From Tetranychus cinnabarinus (Eukaryota > Arthropoda > Arachnida > Trombidiformes > Tetranychidae): DNA of 64,000 bases. Under the pieces are notes generated by a model. That model ran no database searches and was not told the origin of the DNA. It was given only the letters and a program-made list of their open reading frames with translations. The stretch lies in contig WHVY01000002.1 in NCBI GenBank assembly GCA_022266195.1, positions 2,681,001-2,745,000 of the forward strand. The letters are read 5' to 3'. Below are positions 41,160 to 51,089 of the stretch, in pieces; the stretch's first letter is position 1, and each line of letters begins with the position of its first letter. The translations under genes and the position numbers were made by a program.

Positions 41160-42346
41160 TTGTACCATCTCCCATTGGAACCTCCGAAATGCATCACGTT
41201 AAGTCTCTGTTCCTACTTTATTGTCTTGGTCTCGGAAATTAGAAGATTCTTCGACGACTCTGGTAAAGCTAAAGTTGAAAATTTGAAATGGACGACTTTC
41301 AATATCTACACCACTCAACTACACAATAGAAAGTTCGCCAAAATCACCGTCGCTGCTAAAGATCCAGAAAGTTTGAAGAAAGGAGAAAGTAGATTAAGAA
41401 TAACTTTACGAGACGTAAAATCACTCAAACCATTGCCACCGAATCATTGTACCATCTGTTTTGATGTAGGTCACAGAAGAGAAAACTGTCAGAGTTGTGC
41501 GGTATGCTGTTCGCCACTACACTTATCCTCAAATTGCAGGTTCATTGCAGATAAACTCACCCCTAAAGAACCCAAGATAAGAGTCACCGGTGAAGCTGTC
41601 ACAAACAAGAAGAGCAGACACCGACGAAGAGATGAATACGCAAAGACTTGGTGGAGAGAAACTGGTAAATTTAATCCAGAGATCCTGAAAACTTTAGTCC
41701 CAATTGGTCCCGCTGACGATCTAAAGCAAACTGTTTCCGTTGTAACCGATGGCATAGACATCAAGTATGGTTTCCCACAAATGGTATTTTCATCCGGATT
41801 CTTCGTAAGAGCCATTGGCATTCAAACCCTCTATTTCGCCGAAATACTCTCATCTGATCTACGTTACACTGAAGCATCGATGAGTATTCATACCAGTCAG
41901 TTGAGATCCGACACAGCAGTCCCATTCTCAGAAGCAAGAAGCCACTTGATAGAAATAATGCAATCAAGAAGAACCATCATCTGGGGAGACGCTCAAGAAC
42001 TAACAACCAGACTCCATCTCGAATTCACAGACCTCGTCCAATACGATATTGAATTAGTAAACCTGCAAGATTTGTATGGAACAGCTCCGTTGGAAACCCT
42101 AATCCGATTCTTCATGCCCGACACTGGTGGACTTCAACAGACTAGAGCAGATAAACCTTACGATGGCAAAAATTATGAAAAGATAAGCCGGTACCTGTTA
42201 AAGCTATATCATAAATACCATCAACTCATAGGCCTCTATGGACAGATACCCTCTGGACCTGAAGCTCGTAATTTTTTGGTGGAAAACAAAGACATAAATT
42301 GGTGGATCCAGAACAGAGACTGTTCAGAAAAGCGTCAGGGAGATGT
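41160..42346 (+). CDS. element B1 ORF3 (zinc-knuckle, degenerate DEDDh-like)
   Basis: Identical copy of the element B ORF3 at 49893-51089, with the same splice acceptor upstream. It runs into the truncated 3' LTR (42344). Confidence 0.65.
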
Positions 42347-42490
42347 CAAACAATAAAATAATAAAACACTTAAGATTACATAATTAGATGAAATAATAGA
42401 TAAATGTATTGTTCACTCTAGAAGATTCTAGAATTAGATAACAAAGAATATTCACCCTTTCCTTAGATGTAACTAAAGATAAAAAGATGA
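42344..42490 (+). repeat. truncated 3' LTR of B1
   Basis: Matches the first 147 bases of the element B LTR (TGTCAAACAATAAAATAATA ...). It then jumps, at the microhomology AGATGAA, into an env fragment. Confidence 0.88.
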
Positions 42491-42634
42491 ATACTTCTAC
42501 ATTTATTGCCGTGGACACAACATCACCTTATTTGGAATCACAGCAAGCTGTCCTGATCAAGTCATCAAAGTCTCAAGAATGCTAAATTTTACAATTGGAA
42601 GCACAAATTATACTGTCTCATCATTGACAATCTG
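42487..42634 (+). pseudogene. env fragment between B1 and B
   Basis: Copy of about 40520-40667 (GATGAATACTTCTACATTTA to TCATTGACAATCT), followed by four bases and the 5' LTR of element B. Confidence 0.88.
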
Positions 42635-42638
42635 CGTT

Positions 42639-42927
42639 TGTCAAACAATAAAATAATAAAACACTTAAGATTACATAATTAGATGAAATAATAGATAAAT
42701 GTATTGTTCACTCTAGAAGATTCTAGAATTAGATAACAAAGAATATTCACCCTTTCCTTAGAAGTAACTAAAGATAAAAAGATGAAATTAGAGATAAATT
42801 TTAGTATATAAAGAAAACTCAAAATGTAACAAAAACAGTCAATTATTCCTTGAGTCAGCGAAGACTCGGAAGAGTTAAAATAAAGTCTTTTTATACTAAA
42901 CCTTCGGTTTCTATCTATTCGCTTTCA
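42639..42927 (+). repeat. element B 5' LTR
   Basis: TGTCAAAC ... TCGCTTTCA. TATATAAAG at about 42805-42813 is a candidate TATA box and AAATAAAG near 42880 a candidate poly(A) signal, defining a short R region between them. The palindromic word CTCTAGAAGATTCTAGA is at about 42711. Confidence 0.9.
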
Positions 42928-43613
42928 ACTGGTGGCCATTATGAGGGCTTAGTCCCCTTATGTTCCTGTTATACCTGATTTCTGCCTGATCTTGCCATTC
43001 CTGATTTATGCCTGATCTTGCCTGGTCCTGACGTTCATCCAGTGCCAGTCACCTCTTCTATTCGCTCATATTCCTGTTATATACTGGTCTGACGGTAATC
43101 CAGTTCCAGTCAATCTTTTTATTGGCCCTTAATTCAAACCTCACTGGTCTGACGCTCATCCAGTTCCAGTCGCTTTTTCTATTTGCCTGTATCCCTGCTG
43201 GTCCAGTCGCTCACACTTAACACTGTTCCTGACGTATATCCAGCTCCAATCATTTATTCTTTTGGCCTCTCAACTGGTTCTGACGATTCTACAGCTCCAG
43301 TCACCTACTCTTTTTGGTCCTGTTTTATTATCCAACTGTCCTGTAGCTCCAAAGTTGGTCCCGATAAGCTTGTGCTCCGGTCTGGTCTTCTACCCATTGT
43401 TGATTGTTGACTACACGATGAACCACCAAGGCCCGGTAGGACAATTTTAAGTCAACCCGGTTCTCCTTTCCCTTATTCTTTGTGTCTGTCTTTCACCTTC
43501 ACGTCCTTTGTGTTACACTCAACGACGGCGATACGGTTGTTGAGTCCTTTCCTTTAGGGATTATTAGGCTTGTTTCTGTCTTATAAATCGACTTACGAGT
43601 CATTGTATCAAAA
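42928..43613 (+). promoter_or_regulatory. element B leader: primer-binding site and imperfect hairpin repeats
   Basis: A candidate primer-binding site TGGTGGCCATTATGAGGG starts at 42930. From 43022 to 43330 there are five imperfect repeats, starting near 43022, 43083, 43143, 43221 and 43271, each with CTGG-T-CTGACG-N-ATCCAG, so each could form a CTGG/CCAG stem around a conserved TGACG. Short open frames in this stretch have no recognisable content. Confidence 0.7.
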
Positions 43614-46600
43614 ATGTCTAACACAAGTCAGGATGCCAGTTCGCAATCGGCTTATGTTAGTCCATTAAATCTCGCTGACAACCCAGTGGAAATTAAACCT
43701 TTCACTGGAAGAGACGGCGAAGAAATTATAGATTGGTTAGCAGAATTTGAATCATCTGCCGAAGCTTTAGGTTGGGATGATAGGACTAAATACTTAACTC
43801 TACCAGCCTATCTCAGAGAAAGTGCTAGGGACTGGTATACTTATTTAGTCACTTATAAAAGTAAACCACAAGACTATAAGGCACTCAAAACAGAACTAAT
43901 CAAAGATCTCTGTTCCTCAGACTATCGAGCTTATTTAACAGATAGATTAATGAACAAGAAACAGAGACCAGATCAACCAGCTTCCTTTTTCATCTATGAA
44001 GTTTTAGCCTTAGCTAAGAAAGTCGATGAAAAATTATCAAAAAACGTCATAATGTCAGTTATAAGAAAAGGACTTCTACCAGAATTGCAGTACGGAGTTC
44101 AGCTTAGGGATCCTAAAACCATTGAAGAATACATTGAGTATGCTAGGTCAGCTGAAAGAGCAGCAAATGATGCTAAGCGTAGCAATAGCAATACATCCAC
44201 TAACCAAAGTGACTCAGGTATATTTCACAGTATCGAAAGATCCTTAAGACAGCTTAATGATAACTTTAACAGAATGCGACTAGAAAACAATCAGAGAACC
44301 AGAGACTACTGTAACTTTTGCCAGCGAGTAGGTCATCTCGAATCTGAGTGCAGAAGAAAGGCTAGAAGCATTCCTCTTCGACCCAGACTAAACGAAACTG
44401 AGAATAGAGCAATTACTCAGCCTAAAACTCAACCTCAGCCAAGTCAGTCCAGAAAACCTGAGAGAGAAGTTAGCCCAGAGAACTGGCGAGGTAAACGAGA
44501 AACCCAACAAGACAAACCATTTGAACCTAGAAGAAGCGCTAGGAAGCCAGTTCCCAGAAAAATCTTTGATCCATCAGAACCTTCCACCTCTAAAGGAAAA
44601 GGTAAAGGTAAAAACTTTTCAGTGCAAGCTATAGCTAGAAGTGAAAGTTCTTCAGAAGACTCTAGCATAGAAGATAGAGATGTCTGCAGTGTAGTGAGCA
44701 ATACAAACTCCGAACAAACTGTAAATTGTGCAGCAGTTCTTTTCGCTATGGACAAAATTAAGGTTAATGACGTAAAAACATTAGCTATCATAGACACAGG
44801 AGCAGAGATCTCTTTGATCAAAGATTCCTTTGCTAGACAGCTAGGACTAAAAATCAGAAAATGGGGTAATCAAACAGTCAAGTCCGCTACTAAACATAGT
44901 TTACCAATAGTAGGAGAGACTACTGTTTCGCTTAAATTCAAAGACAAGAAACATTGCTTACTCGTGCAGACTGATGTAGCTGTTTCATCACTCATTCCGC
45001 GTAAGCAAAACATCTTGATTGGCAGAGATATCCTCAAACCATGCGGTATCAACTTTGATAACCGAACAGACAAGATAGTTATCAATAATCCTCAAGCCAT
45101 TACAAATAATTCCTCTGCATCCGAAACCCCTGAAATAAGTGAAGAAAGTGAAGTAAGTGCCTTGCGTGAAGTTTCCTCTGATAGTCAACTGTCAACCGAT
45201 GAAGAAGTTGAAGACTTGGAGACTGATTTAGTTATGGCAAACTCACATACCAAATTGGAATTAAACATTGACGAATCCACAACTGCTGAAACCAAAGAGA
45301 AGCTGATGCATCTAGCCAATGAGTATCGCAAAGTTTTTGCAGTCACAGCCCAGGAAATCGGAAGAACAAATAAGTTTGTTCACAAAATTGTCACTGGAGA
45401 TCATCCACCCATAGCTCAACAACCCTATCGACAGAGTGCTCAGAAGAGAGAGATAACCTACCAGCTCGTCCAAGAACTACTACGTGATGGAATTATCACT
45501 GAATCCTTTTCCCCATGGAGTTCACCTGTGGTCCTGGTAAACAAGAAAACTGGTGATTGGAGACTTTGTGTTGATTATCGCAAACTCAATGCCATCACCG
45601 TAAAAGACGCTTACCCGCTTCCTGATATTAACACTTCATTGGATTATCTTCAAGGGTCTAAATATTTCAGCTTATTGGATTTAAGAAGTGGTTATCATCA
45701 AGTCGAGCTTAATCCAGAAGACCGAATGAAGACAGCTTTCACCACTGGTTTTGGCATGTATGAATACAAGACGATGCCATTTGGACTATGTAACGCACCA
45801 GCAACTTTTCAAAGATTGATGGATGTCTGTTTAGCCAGCTTAAAATACAAGATTTGCCTGGTTTACATAGACGACGTCATTGTCTTCAGTAAAACCATCG
45901 ATGAACATTTGGAACGTCTAAAACAAGTCTTCCAAGCACTGAAAGATGCAGGTCTAACATTGAAGCCTTCTAAATGTTACTTCTTCAAGACAAAGATACT
46001 TTACTTAGGTCATGTAATAAGCTCAGCAGGCCAAGAACCAGACCCAGAAAAGATCCGAGCAATTCAAAACTTTCCAACTCCTGTCACCCTTAAGGATGTT
46101 CGATCTTTCGTTGCTCTGTGTTCGTATTACCGAAAGTTCATCAAAGACTTTGCTAAAATCGCCAAGCCTCTAACAATACTAACCAAGAAAGAAGCACCTT
46201 TCGTTTGGACGATTGATCAAATCACCGCTTTCGAGAAATTGAAAAAGTTACTTACAACTGCACCTGTTCTAGTTCATTTTGATCCCACAAAAGAGACTCA
46301 AGTTAGAACAGACGCCTCTGATGTTGGTCTCGGAGCAATATTGCTACAAAAGCAACACGACAAATGGAACCCAGTCTCCTTCGCTAGCAGACAGTTACGT
46401 GGCGCTGAAGAAAATTACCCGATTTCAGACAAAGAGTGTCTCGCTATTATTTATGCTGTTGAAAAATTCAGGCCTTACTTAGAAGGAAACAAGTTCGAAG
46501 TGGTAACAGATCATTGTGCCCTCTGTTTCCTCAGATCTAAAGCAAAGTTACCTGCTCGACTCATGCGTTATGCTTTAACCTTGCAGTCCTTCGATTTTAC

Positions 46601-47720
46601 AATAACTTACAAGTCTGGTAAAATCCATGCTGATGCCGATTGTCTATCCCGTTATCCAACGATCGACCCAGAATATAACCAACTACAACTCGATCAAATT
46701 GAGCAAGGGGACGATATATTTACGCTCTTAATTTCGGAAGTGAATGAAGAGACCGAAGAGTTGATTAAAGAACAAAGACAAGACCCGTTCGTGTTGGCTA
46801 AGCTTCAACTGTTCAACAATAGTGAAACTTTAACCGACAAAGAGAGAGCTAAGTTGAATCAACAACATCGAATCAAAGACGGTGTACTTGAACGAAAGAT
46901 AACCACTGAGGATGGACATCAATGGGTAGCAGTTTTACCAGAGAGTTTAGTAGACAAAGTCATGAAAGCCTATCATGACGATCCGATCGCTGGTCATACT
47001 GGACTATATCAAACCTACCAGAAAATCAGATCTAAATACTATTGGCCCAAAATGAACAAGATGATCACTCAGTACGTGAGAAGGTGCCAAAGTTGTCAAC
47101 AAAACAAACGTGGACTTGGTTACACTGACGCTCCACTCAAGTCAATCACTGTTTCTCAACCATTCGAGAAGGTCGGCATTGACTTAATTGGACCACTGCC
47201 TCTTTCCGCCGGGAAGGCACACATAATCGTTGCTACCGATTATTTCACAAGATGGGTAGAGACTAAGGCAGTGACCAATAAAAGTGCACAAGCCACCGCT
47301 CGATTCATCATTGAAAATCTTATTTGCAAACATGGTTGCCCCAAGAAGATTCTTAGCGATCAAGGCCGAAATTTTATTGCTGATACAATGACTGAAATTG
47401 GCAAAATGATGTCAACAAAATGGCAATTCTCTACAGCTTACCATCCACAGACTAATGGCTTAACTGAACGAGTCAATGGCACAATCTGTCAAATGTTAGC
47501 TCACTATTGCCATGAAAATCCTTCCTATTGGGTAAAAGCACTACCATTGATCACATTCGCTTACAACACAAGTGTTAATAAAAGTATGAAAGTATCTCCT
47601 TTCTACCTAATATATGGAAGAGAACCAGTTATGCCAGTAGATATTCAGCTTGATGGAAAGAGAAGAAGACAACGATCCCTGAATACATCAGATACGTGCA
47701 GAAAACCTGGCCTGAAATAA
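43614..47720 (+). CDS. gag-pol: element B Gag-Pol polyprotein
   Basis: 1368 codons from ATG 43614, in a single frame with no stop between Gag and Pol. Gag capsid residues about 25-190 (IDWLAEFESSAEALGWDD); CCHC knuckle CNFCQRVGHLESEC near 232; basic Pro/Arg-rich stretch; aspartic protease IIDTGAEISLI near 390; RT with YIDD near 751; RNase H (SDKECLAIIYAV, VTDHCAL); integrase HHCC near 1120-1165 (YHDDPIAGHTG, CQSC) and DDE (GIDLIGP, LSDQGRNF, NGLTERVNG) near 1190, 1249 and 1285. The frame is lost near residue 1350, and the integrase tail continues from 47696 in another frame. Otherwise all enzyme motifs look intact. Confidence 0.9.
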   Translation: MSNTSQDASSQSAYVSPLNLADNPVEIKPFTGRDGEEIIDWLAEFESSAEALGWDDRTKYLTLPAYLRESARDWYTYLVTYKSKPQDYKALKTELIKDLCSSDYRAYLTDRLMNKKQRPDQPASFFIYEVLALAKKVDEKLSKNVIMSVIRKGLLPELQYGVQLRDPKTIEEYIEYARSAERAANDAKRSNSNTSTNQSDSGIFHSIERSLRQLNDNFNRMRLENNQRTRDYCNFCQRVGHLESECRRKARSIPLRPRLNETENRAITQPKTQPQPSQSRKPEREVSPENWRGKRETQQDKPFEPRRSARKPVPRKIFDPSEPSTSKGKGKGKNFSVQAIARSESSSEDSSIEDRDVCSVVSNTNSEQTVNCAAVLFAMDKIKVNDVKTLAIIDTGAEISLIKDSFARQLGLKIRKWGNQTVKSATKHSLPIVGETTVSLKFKDKKHCLLVQTDVAVSSLIPRKQNILIGRDILKPCGINFDNRTDKIVINNPQAITNNSSASETPEISEESEVSALREVSSDSQLSTDEEVEDLETDLVMANSHTKLELNIDESTTAETKEKLMHLANEYRKVFAVTAQEIGRTNKFVHKIVTGDHPPIAQQPYRQSAQKREITYQLVQELLRDGIITESFSPWSSPVVLVNKKTGDWRLCVDYRKLNAITVKDAYPLPDINTSLDYLQGSKYFSLLDLRSGYHQVELNPEDRMKTAFTTGFGMYEYKTMPFGLCNAPATFQRLMDVCLASLKYKICLVYIDDVIVFSKTIDEHLERLKQVFQALKDAGLTLKPSKCYFFKTKILYLGHVISSAGQEPDPEKIRAIQNFPTPVTLKDVRSFVALCSYYRKFIKDFAKIAKPLTILTKKEAPFVWTIDQITAFEKLKKLLTTAPVLVHFDPTKETQVRTDASDVGLGAILLQKQHDKWNPVSFASRQLRGAEENYPISDKECLAIIYAVEKFRPYLEGNKFEVVTDHCALCFLRSKAKLPARLMRYALTLQSFDFTITYKSGKIHADADCLSRYPTIDPEYNQLQLDQIEQGDDIFTLLISEVNEETEELIKEQRQDPFVLAKLQLFNNSETLTDKERAKLNQQHRIKDGVLERKITTEDGHQWVAVLPESLVDKVMKAYHDDPIAGHTGLYQTYQKIRSKYYWPKMNKMITQYVRRCQSCQQNKRGLGYTDAPLKSITVSQPFEKVGIDLIGPLPLSAGKAHIIVATDYFTRWVETKAVTNKSAQATARFIIENLICKHGCPKKILSDQGRNFIADTMTEIGKMMSTKWQFSTAYHPQTNGLTERVNGTICQMLAHYCHENPSYWVKALPLITFAYNTSVNKSMKVSPFYLIYGREPVMPVDIQLDGKRRRQRSLNTSDTCRKPGLK

Positions 47721-49813
47721 GAGATCGTGTTCGAATCAATTCCGAGGAAGGAAAGGCTAAACAAAAAGAACATCACGACAACACCAAGAAACTAAAGACC
47801 TACGAAATAGGTGATAAGATTCTAAGAAAGAAAAACGTTAGAAGTAACAAGTTTGATGCGAAATACGAAGGTCCCTATGAGATCGTGGATAAAATCGGTC
47901 AAACAACTTACTTGGTTAAAGAGCCTAATACTGACAAACTACCAGTTCGAGTTCATGGTGCTCAGATTAAACCATATATTCAAACTATAACTAAAGCAAA
48001 AAGACCGTCTAACGTAACATCCATCATCACCATATTACTCTGTCTGTTTCTAACACCGATCAATACCTTCGAGTATGGTACTCCATTATTATGGCGAGAA
48101 ACCGAACATTCAGTCACAATAGGGAGAAAAATGATTGACCTCACTATTCTGTTGCTGAGCCCTTGTGTAAAGTTACCACCATACCCGTATTCAGATAACA
48201 TCTCCTATTTTCCTTACTTCGTAACCATAACTAACATGTCTCTTTGGGAAATTTATGGAAATCAAAATTATAGCTGCGAAGTTGCCTTTTCCGACCGGTT
48301 CAAAGAAAACGCAAGCTTTAATAAATGTGTAAAATATGCCAATGACTACCCACAATATAACATCCATGGATGCCCACCCGAAATTGCATGTCGAAAAGGA
48401 ATGATAGATCTAGCCTTCTATAAACTGAATAGTTATTGCACGAATTATACCCTCAAAACGCTTCAATCACCCATCGAGAGTGCTTGTCCAGCGTTAAGAA
48501 GAAATAAACGACTAGATCCAGTTACAACGACACTTCTGGCCGTATCAGTAATAGGTGCAGCCACCTACCTAATTCAACCAACTACAACCGTCCTCACAGA
48601 CGATTACCGTAAAATAGACATCCAGTATAAGACCGAAGTAGGAAAAGTAATGAAAACCATCGAAGACAATCTAAGAAGAATAACTGAAGAAATCAGTGAA
48701 CTCAAATTTTCAATTGATGTTCTGGAAAAAACAATACCTATTTCAATGTTCCAAAACTCTGAAATAGTCCACAATACACTACAACTCAAACAAATATTCA
48801 ACAAACTAAAAGAAAAACCTAAAGATGCAATCCCAGAATTATTCGAAGTTTTAAAAATCAAATTACCCTGTGGCAAGTCATGTAGGTTGGACAAGATAGA
48901 AAATATTCAGTGTTCATCAACCGTAGTCAACGACACGGATTTCCGAATCAGTTTGAAATTTTCAGTTGAGATGACTGATCCTGATGTAAAAATTGTTAAA
49001 GCAGATCCATTCACACTAATCACTAGAAATGACTCCGAAATCTGTACCAAGGTTTACAAAGGCCCAAAGTACTTTGCTGTCAATCAAACTAATCAAGAGT
49101 CCTGTGAATTAGGTGAAGAGGAACTATCCAAGTCTAATCTCTATCTTGTATGGAAAGAATATTGTGCAAAGACCCGGATTGATCTATGGGAATTACACAA
49201 TTGTGTACAAGCATCAGGCGCTACCTTCAAAGTACCACAGTTAAAGATAGTAGATGAATACTTCTACATTTATTGCCGTGGACACAACATCACCTTATTT
49301 GGAATCACAGCAAGCTGTCCTGATCAAGTCATCAAAGTCTCAAGAATGCTAAATTTTACAATTGGAAGCACAAATTATACTGTCTCATCATTGACAATCT
49401 TACATTCCGAAAAGATATCCTCATGGACTAACATGATCAACTTAAAATTGATGCCTTACGAACCGACCCAAATCGACCTTACTCCTTTAAACATCCAATA
49501 CTTGGAACGGTTAATTTCTCAACAGAAGACTGCTCCAATCCAAACTCAAACTCTGTTTGACACTGTTAAAAACTATGTTATGATAGTTGCAATAAGCATT
49601 ATTGCCCTTATGATGTTCATTTTAGTCATACAGCAGTTATTTACAATGATGTTTAGGAAGCCGATAGTTGTATCCTTAGTCCAACAGAAGCCAAGGAAAA
49701 GAGACCAACGCCGATCAAAAAAGCCGATAATTCGGAATAAAACCGTTAAATCCAAACCTTCCCTTGAACCTCATGATTCTCATGAAAGCATTATTTTAAG
49801 TGAACTTTATTAA
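47696..49813 (+). CDS. env: element B integrase tail fused to Env-like glycoprotein
   Basis: 705 codons. Residues 1 to about 100 are the integrase C-terminal domain (YEGPYEIVDKIGQTTYLV), directly followed in the same frame by a signal-peptide-like hydrophobic stretch (about 107-125), a glycosylated Cys-rich ectodomain, a furin-type basic site RRNKR (268-272), a hydrophobic segment (about 277-296), a predicted helical region (about 310-350), more paired cysteines, a transmembrane helix (about 627-653) and a basic cytoplasmic tail of about 52 residues. This is the layout of a class I-like fusion glycoprotein. No stop separates Pol and Env, as in element A, so Env must come from processing or from splicing. 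No initiation codon of its own is obvious. Confidence 0.8.
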   Translation: MQKTWPEIRDRVRINSEEGKAKQKEHHDNTKKLKTYEIGDKILRKKNVRSNKFDAKYEGPYEIVDKIGQTTYLVKEPNTDKLPVRVHGAQIKPYIQTITKAKRPSNVTSIITILLCLFLTPINTFEYGTPLLWRETEHSVTIGRKMIDLTILLLSPCVKLPPYPYSDNISYFPYFVTITNMSLWEIYGNQNYSCEVAFSDRFKENASFNKCVKYANDYPQYNIHGCPPEIACRKGMIDLAFYKLNSYCTNYTLKTLQSPIESACPALRRNKRLDPVTTTLLAVSVIGAATYLIQPTTTVLTDDYRKIDIQYKTEVGKVMKTIEDNLRRITEEISELKFSIDVLEKTIPISMFQNSEIVHNTLQLKQIFNKLKEKPKDAIPELFEVLKIKLPCGKSCRLDKIENIQCSSTVVNDTDFRISLKFSVEMTDPDVKIVKADPFTLITRNDSEICTKVYKGPKYFAVNQTNQESCELGEEELSKSNLYLVWKEYCAKTRIDLWELHNCVQASGATFKVPQLKIVDEYFYIYCRGHNITLFGITASCPDQVIKVSRMLNFTIGSTNYTVSSLTILHSEKISSWTNMINLKLMPYEPTQIDLTPLNIQYLERLISQQKTAPIQTQTLFDTVKNYVMIVAISIIALMMFILVIQQLFTMMFRKPIVVSLVQQKPRKRDQRRSKKPIIRNKTVKSKPSLEPHDSHESIILSELY

Positions 49814-49823
49814 CTAATCATTA

Positions 49824-49856
49824 ATTCTTTTTCTCTTATTCAATTTTATTTTGTAG
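49824..49856 (+). promoter_or_regulatory. splice acceptor before element B ORF3
   Basis: A long T-rich pyrimidine tract ends in ATTTTGTAG just after the Env stop (49813). The ORF3 frame is open from the very next base (49857). The same arrangement precedes ORF3 in element A. Confidence 0.65.
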
Positions 49857-51089
49857 CTTCCTAGTTCGTCAAAAATCCTCAATAATCCTCTTTTGTACCA
49901 TCTCCCATTGGAACCTCCGAAATGCATCACGTTAAGTCTCTGTTCCTACTTTATTGTCTTGGTCTCGGAAATTAGAAGATTCTTCGACGACTCTGGTAAA
50001 GCTAAAGTTGAAAATTTGAAATGGACGACTTTCAATATCTACACCACTCAACTACACAATAGAAAGTTCGCCAAAATCACCGTCGCTGCTAAAGATCCAG
50101 AAAGTTTGAAGAAAGGAGAAAGTAGATTAAGAATAACTTTACGAGACGTAAAATCACTCAAACCATTGCCACCGAATCATTGTACCATCTGTTTTGATGT
50201 AGGTCACAGAAGAGAAAACTGTCAGAGTTGTGCGGTATGCTGTTCGCCACTACACTTATCCTCAAATTGCAGGTTCATTGCAGATAAACTCACCCCTAAA
50301 GAACCCAAGATAAGAGTCACCGGTGAAGCTGTCACAAACAAGAAGAGCAGACACCGACGAAGAGATGAATACGCAAAGACTTGGTGGAGAGAAACTGGTA
50401 AATTTAATCCAGAGATCCTGAAAACTTTAGTCCCAATTGGTCCCGCTGACGATCTAAAGCAAACTGTTTCCGTTGTAACCGATGGCATAGACATCAAGTA
50501 TGGTTTCCCACAAATGGTATTTTCATCCGGATTCTTCGTAAGAGCCATTGGCATTCAAACCCTCTATTTCGCCGAAATACTCTCATCTGATCTACGTTAC
50601 ACTGAAGCATCGATGAGTATTCATACCAGTCAGTTGAGATCCGACACAGCAGTCCCATTCTCAGAAGCAAGAAGCCACTTGATAGAAATAATGCAATCAA
50701 GAAGAACCATCATCTGGGGAGACGCTCAAGAACTAACAACCAGACTCCATCTCGAATTCACAGACCTCGTCCAATACGATATTGAATTAGTAAACCTGCA
50801 AGATTTGTATGGAACAGCTCCGTTGGAAACCCTAATCCGATTCTTCATGCCCGACACTGGTGGACTTCAACAGACTAGAGCAGATAAACCTTACGATGGC
50901 AAAAATTATGAAAAGATAAGCCGGTACCTGTTAAAGCTATATCATAAATACCATCAACTCATAGGCCTCTATGGACAGATACCCTCTGGACCTGAAGCTC
51001 GTAATTTTTTGGTGGAAAACAAAGACATAAATTGGTGGATCCAGAACAGAGACTGTTCAGAAAAGCGTCAGGGAGATGTCAAACAATAA
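49857..51089 (+). CDS. element B ORF3: zinc-knuckle protein with degenerate DEDDh-like domain
   Basis: The frame is open from the splice acceptor at 49857, but the first in-frame ATG lies far inside, so the N-terminus probably comes from a spliced upstream exon. Two cysteine modules (CTICFDVGHRRENC and CAVCCSPLHLSSNC) align with those of element A ORF3, followed by a basic linker and a homologous C-terminal half (GIQTLYFAEI with RIQTIYYAEV in A). Exo I reads VVTDGIDIK (no D-x-E), Exo II TIIWGDAQELTTRL, and the HxxxxDA of Exo III is missing (ADKPYDGKNYEKIS). I expect loss of nuclease activity but retention of fold and RNA binding. The ORF ends 12 bases inside the 3' LTR (51077). Confidence 0.65.
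   Translation, partial: LPSSSKILNNPLLYHLPLEPPKCITLSLCSYFIVLVSEIRRFFDDSGKAKVENLKWTTFNIYTTQLHNRKFAKITVAAKDPESLKKGESRLRITLRDVKSLKPLPPNHCTICFDVGHRRENCQSCAVCCSPLHLSSNCRFIADKLTPKEPKIRVTGEAVTNKKSRHRRRDEYAKTWWRETGKFNPEILKTLVPIGPADDLKQTVSVVTDGIDIKYGFPQMVFSSGFFVRAIGIQTLYFAEILSSDLRYTEASMSIHTSQLRSDTAVPFSEARSHLIEIMQSRRTIIWGDAQELTTRLHLEFTDLVQYDIELVNLQDLYGTAPLETLIRFFMPDTGGLQQTRADKPYDGKNYEKISRYLLKLYHKYHQLIGLYGQIPSGPEARNFLVENKDINWWIQNRDCSEKRQGDVKQ

Noticed and set aside
43183..43450. Two open frames of 62-75 codons in the element B leader (mirrored at 36904-37171)
   Set aside because: They follow the imperfect leader repeats, overlap each other and show no domain; treated as untranslated leader.
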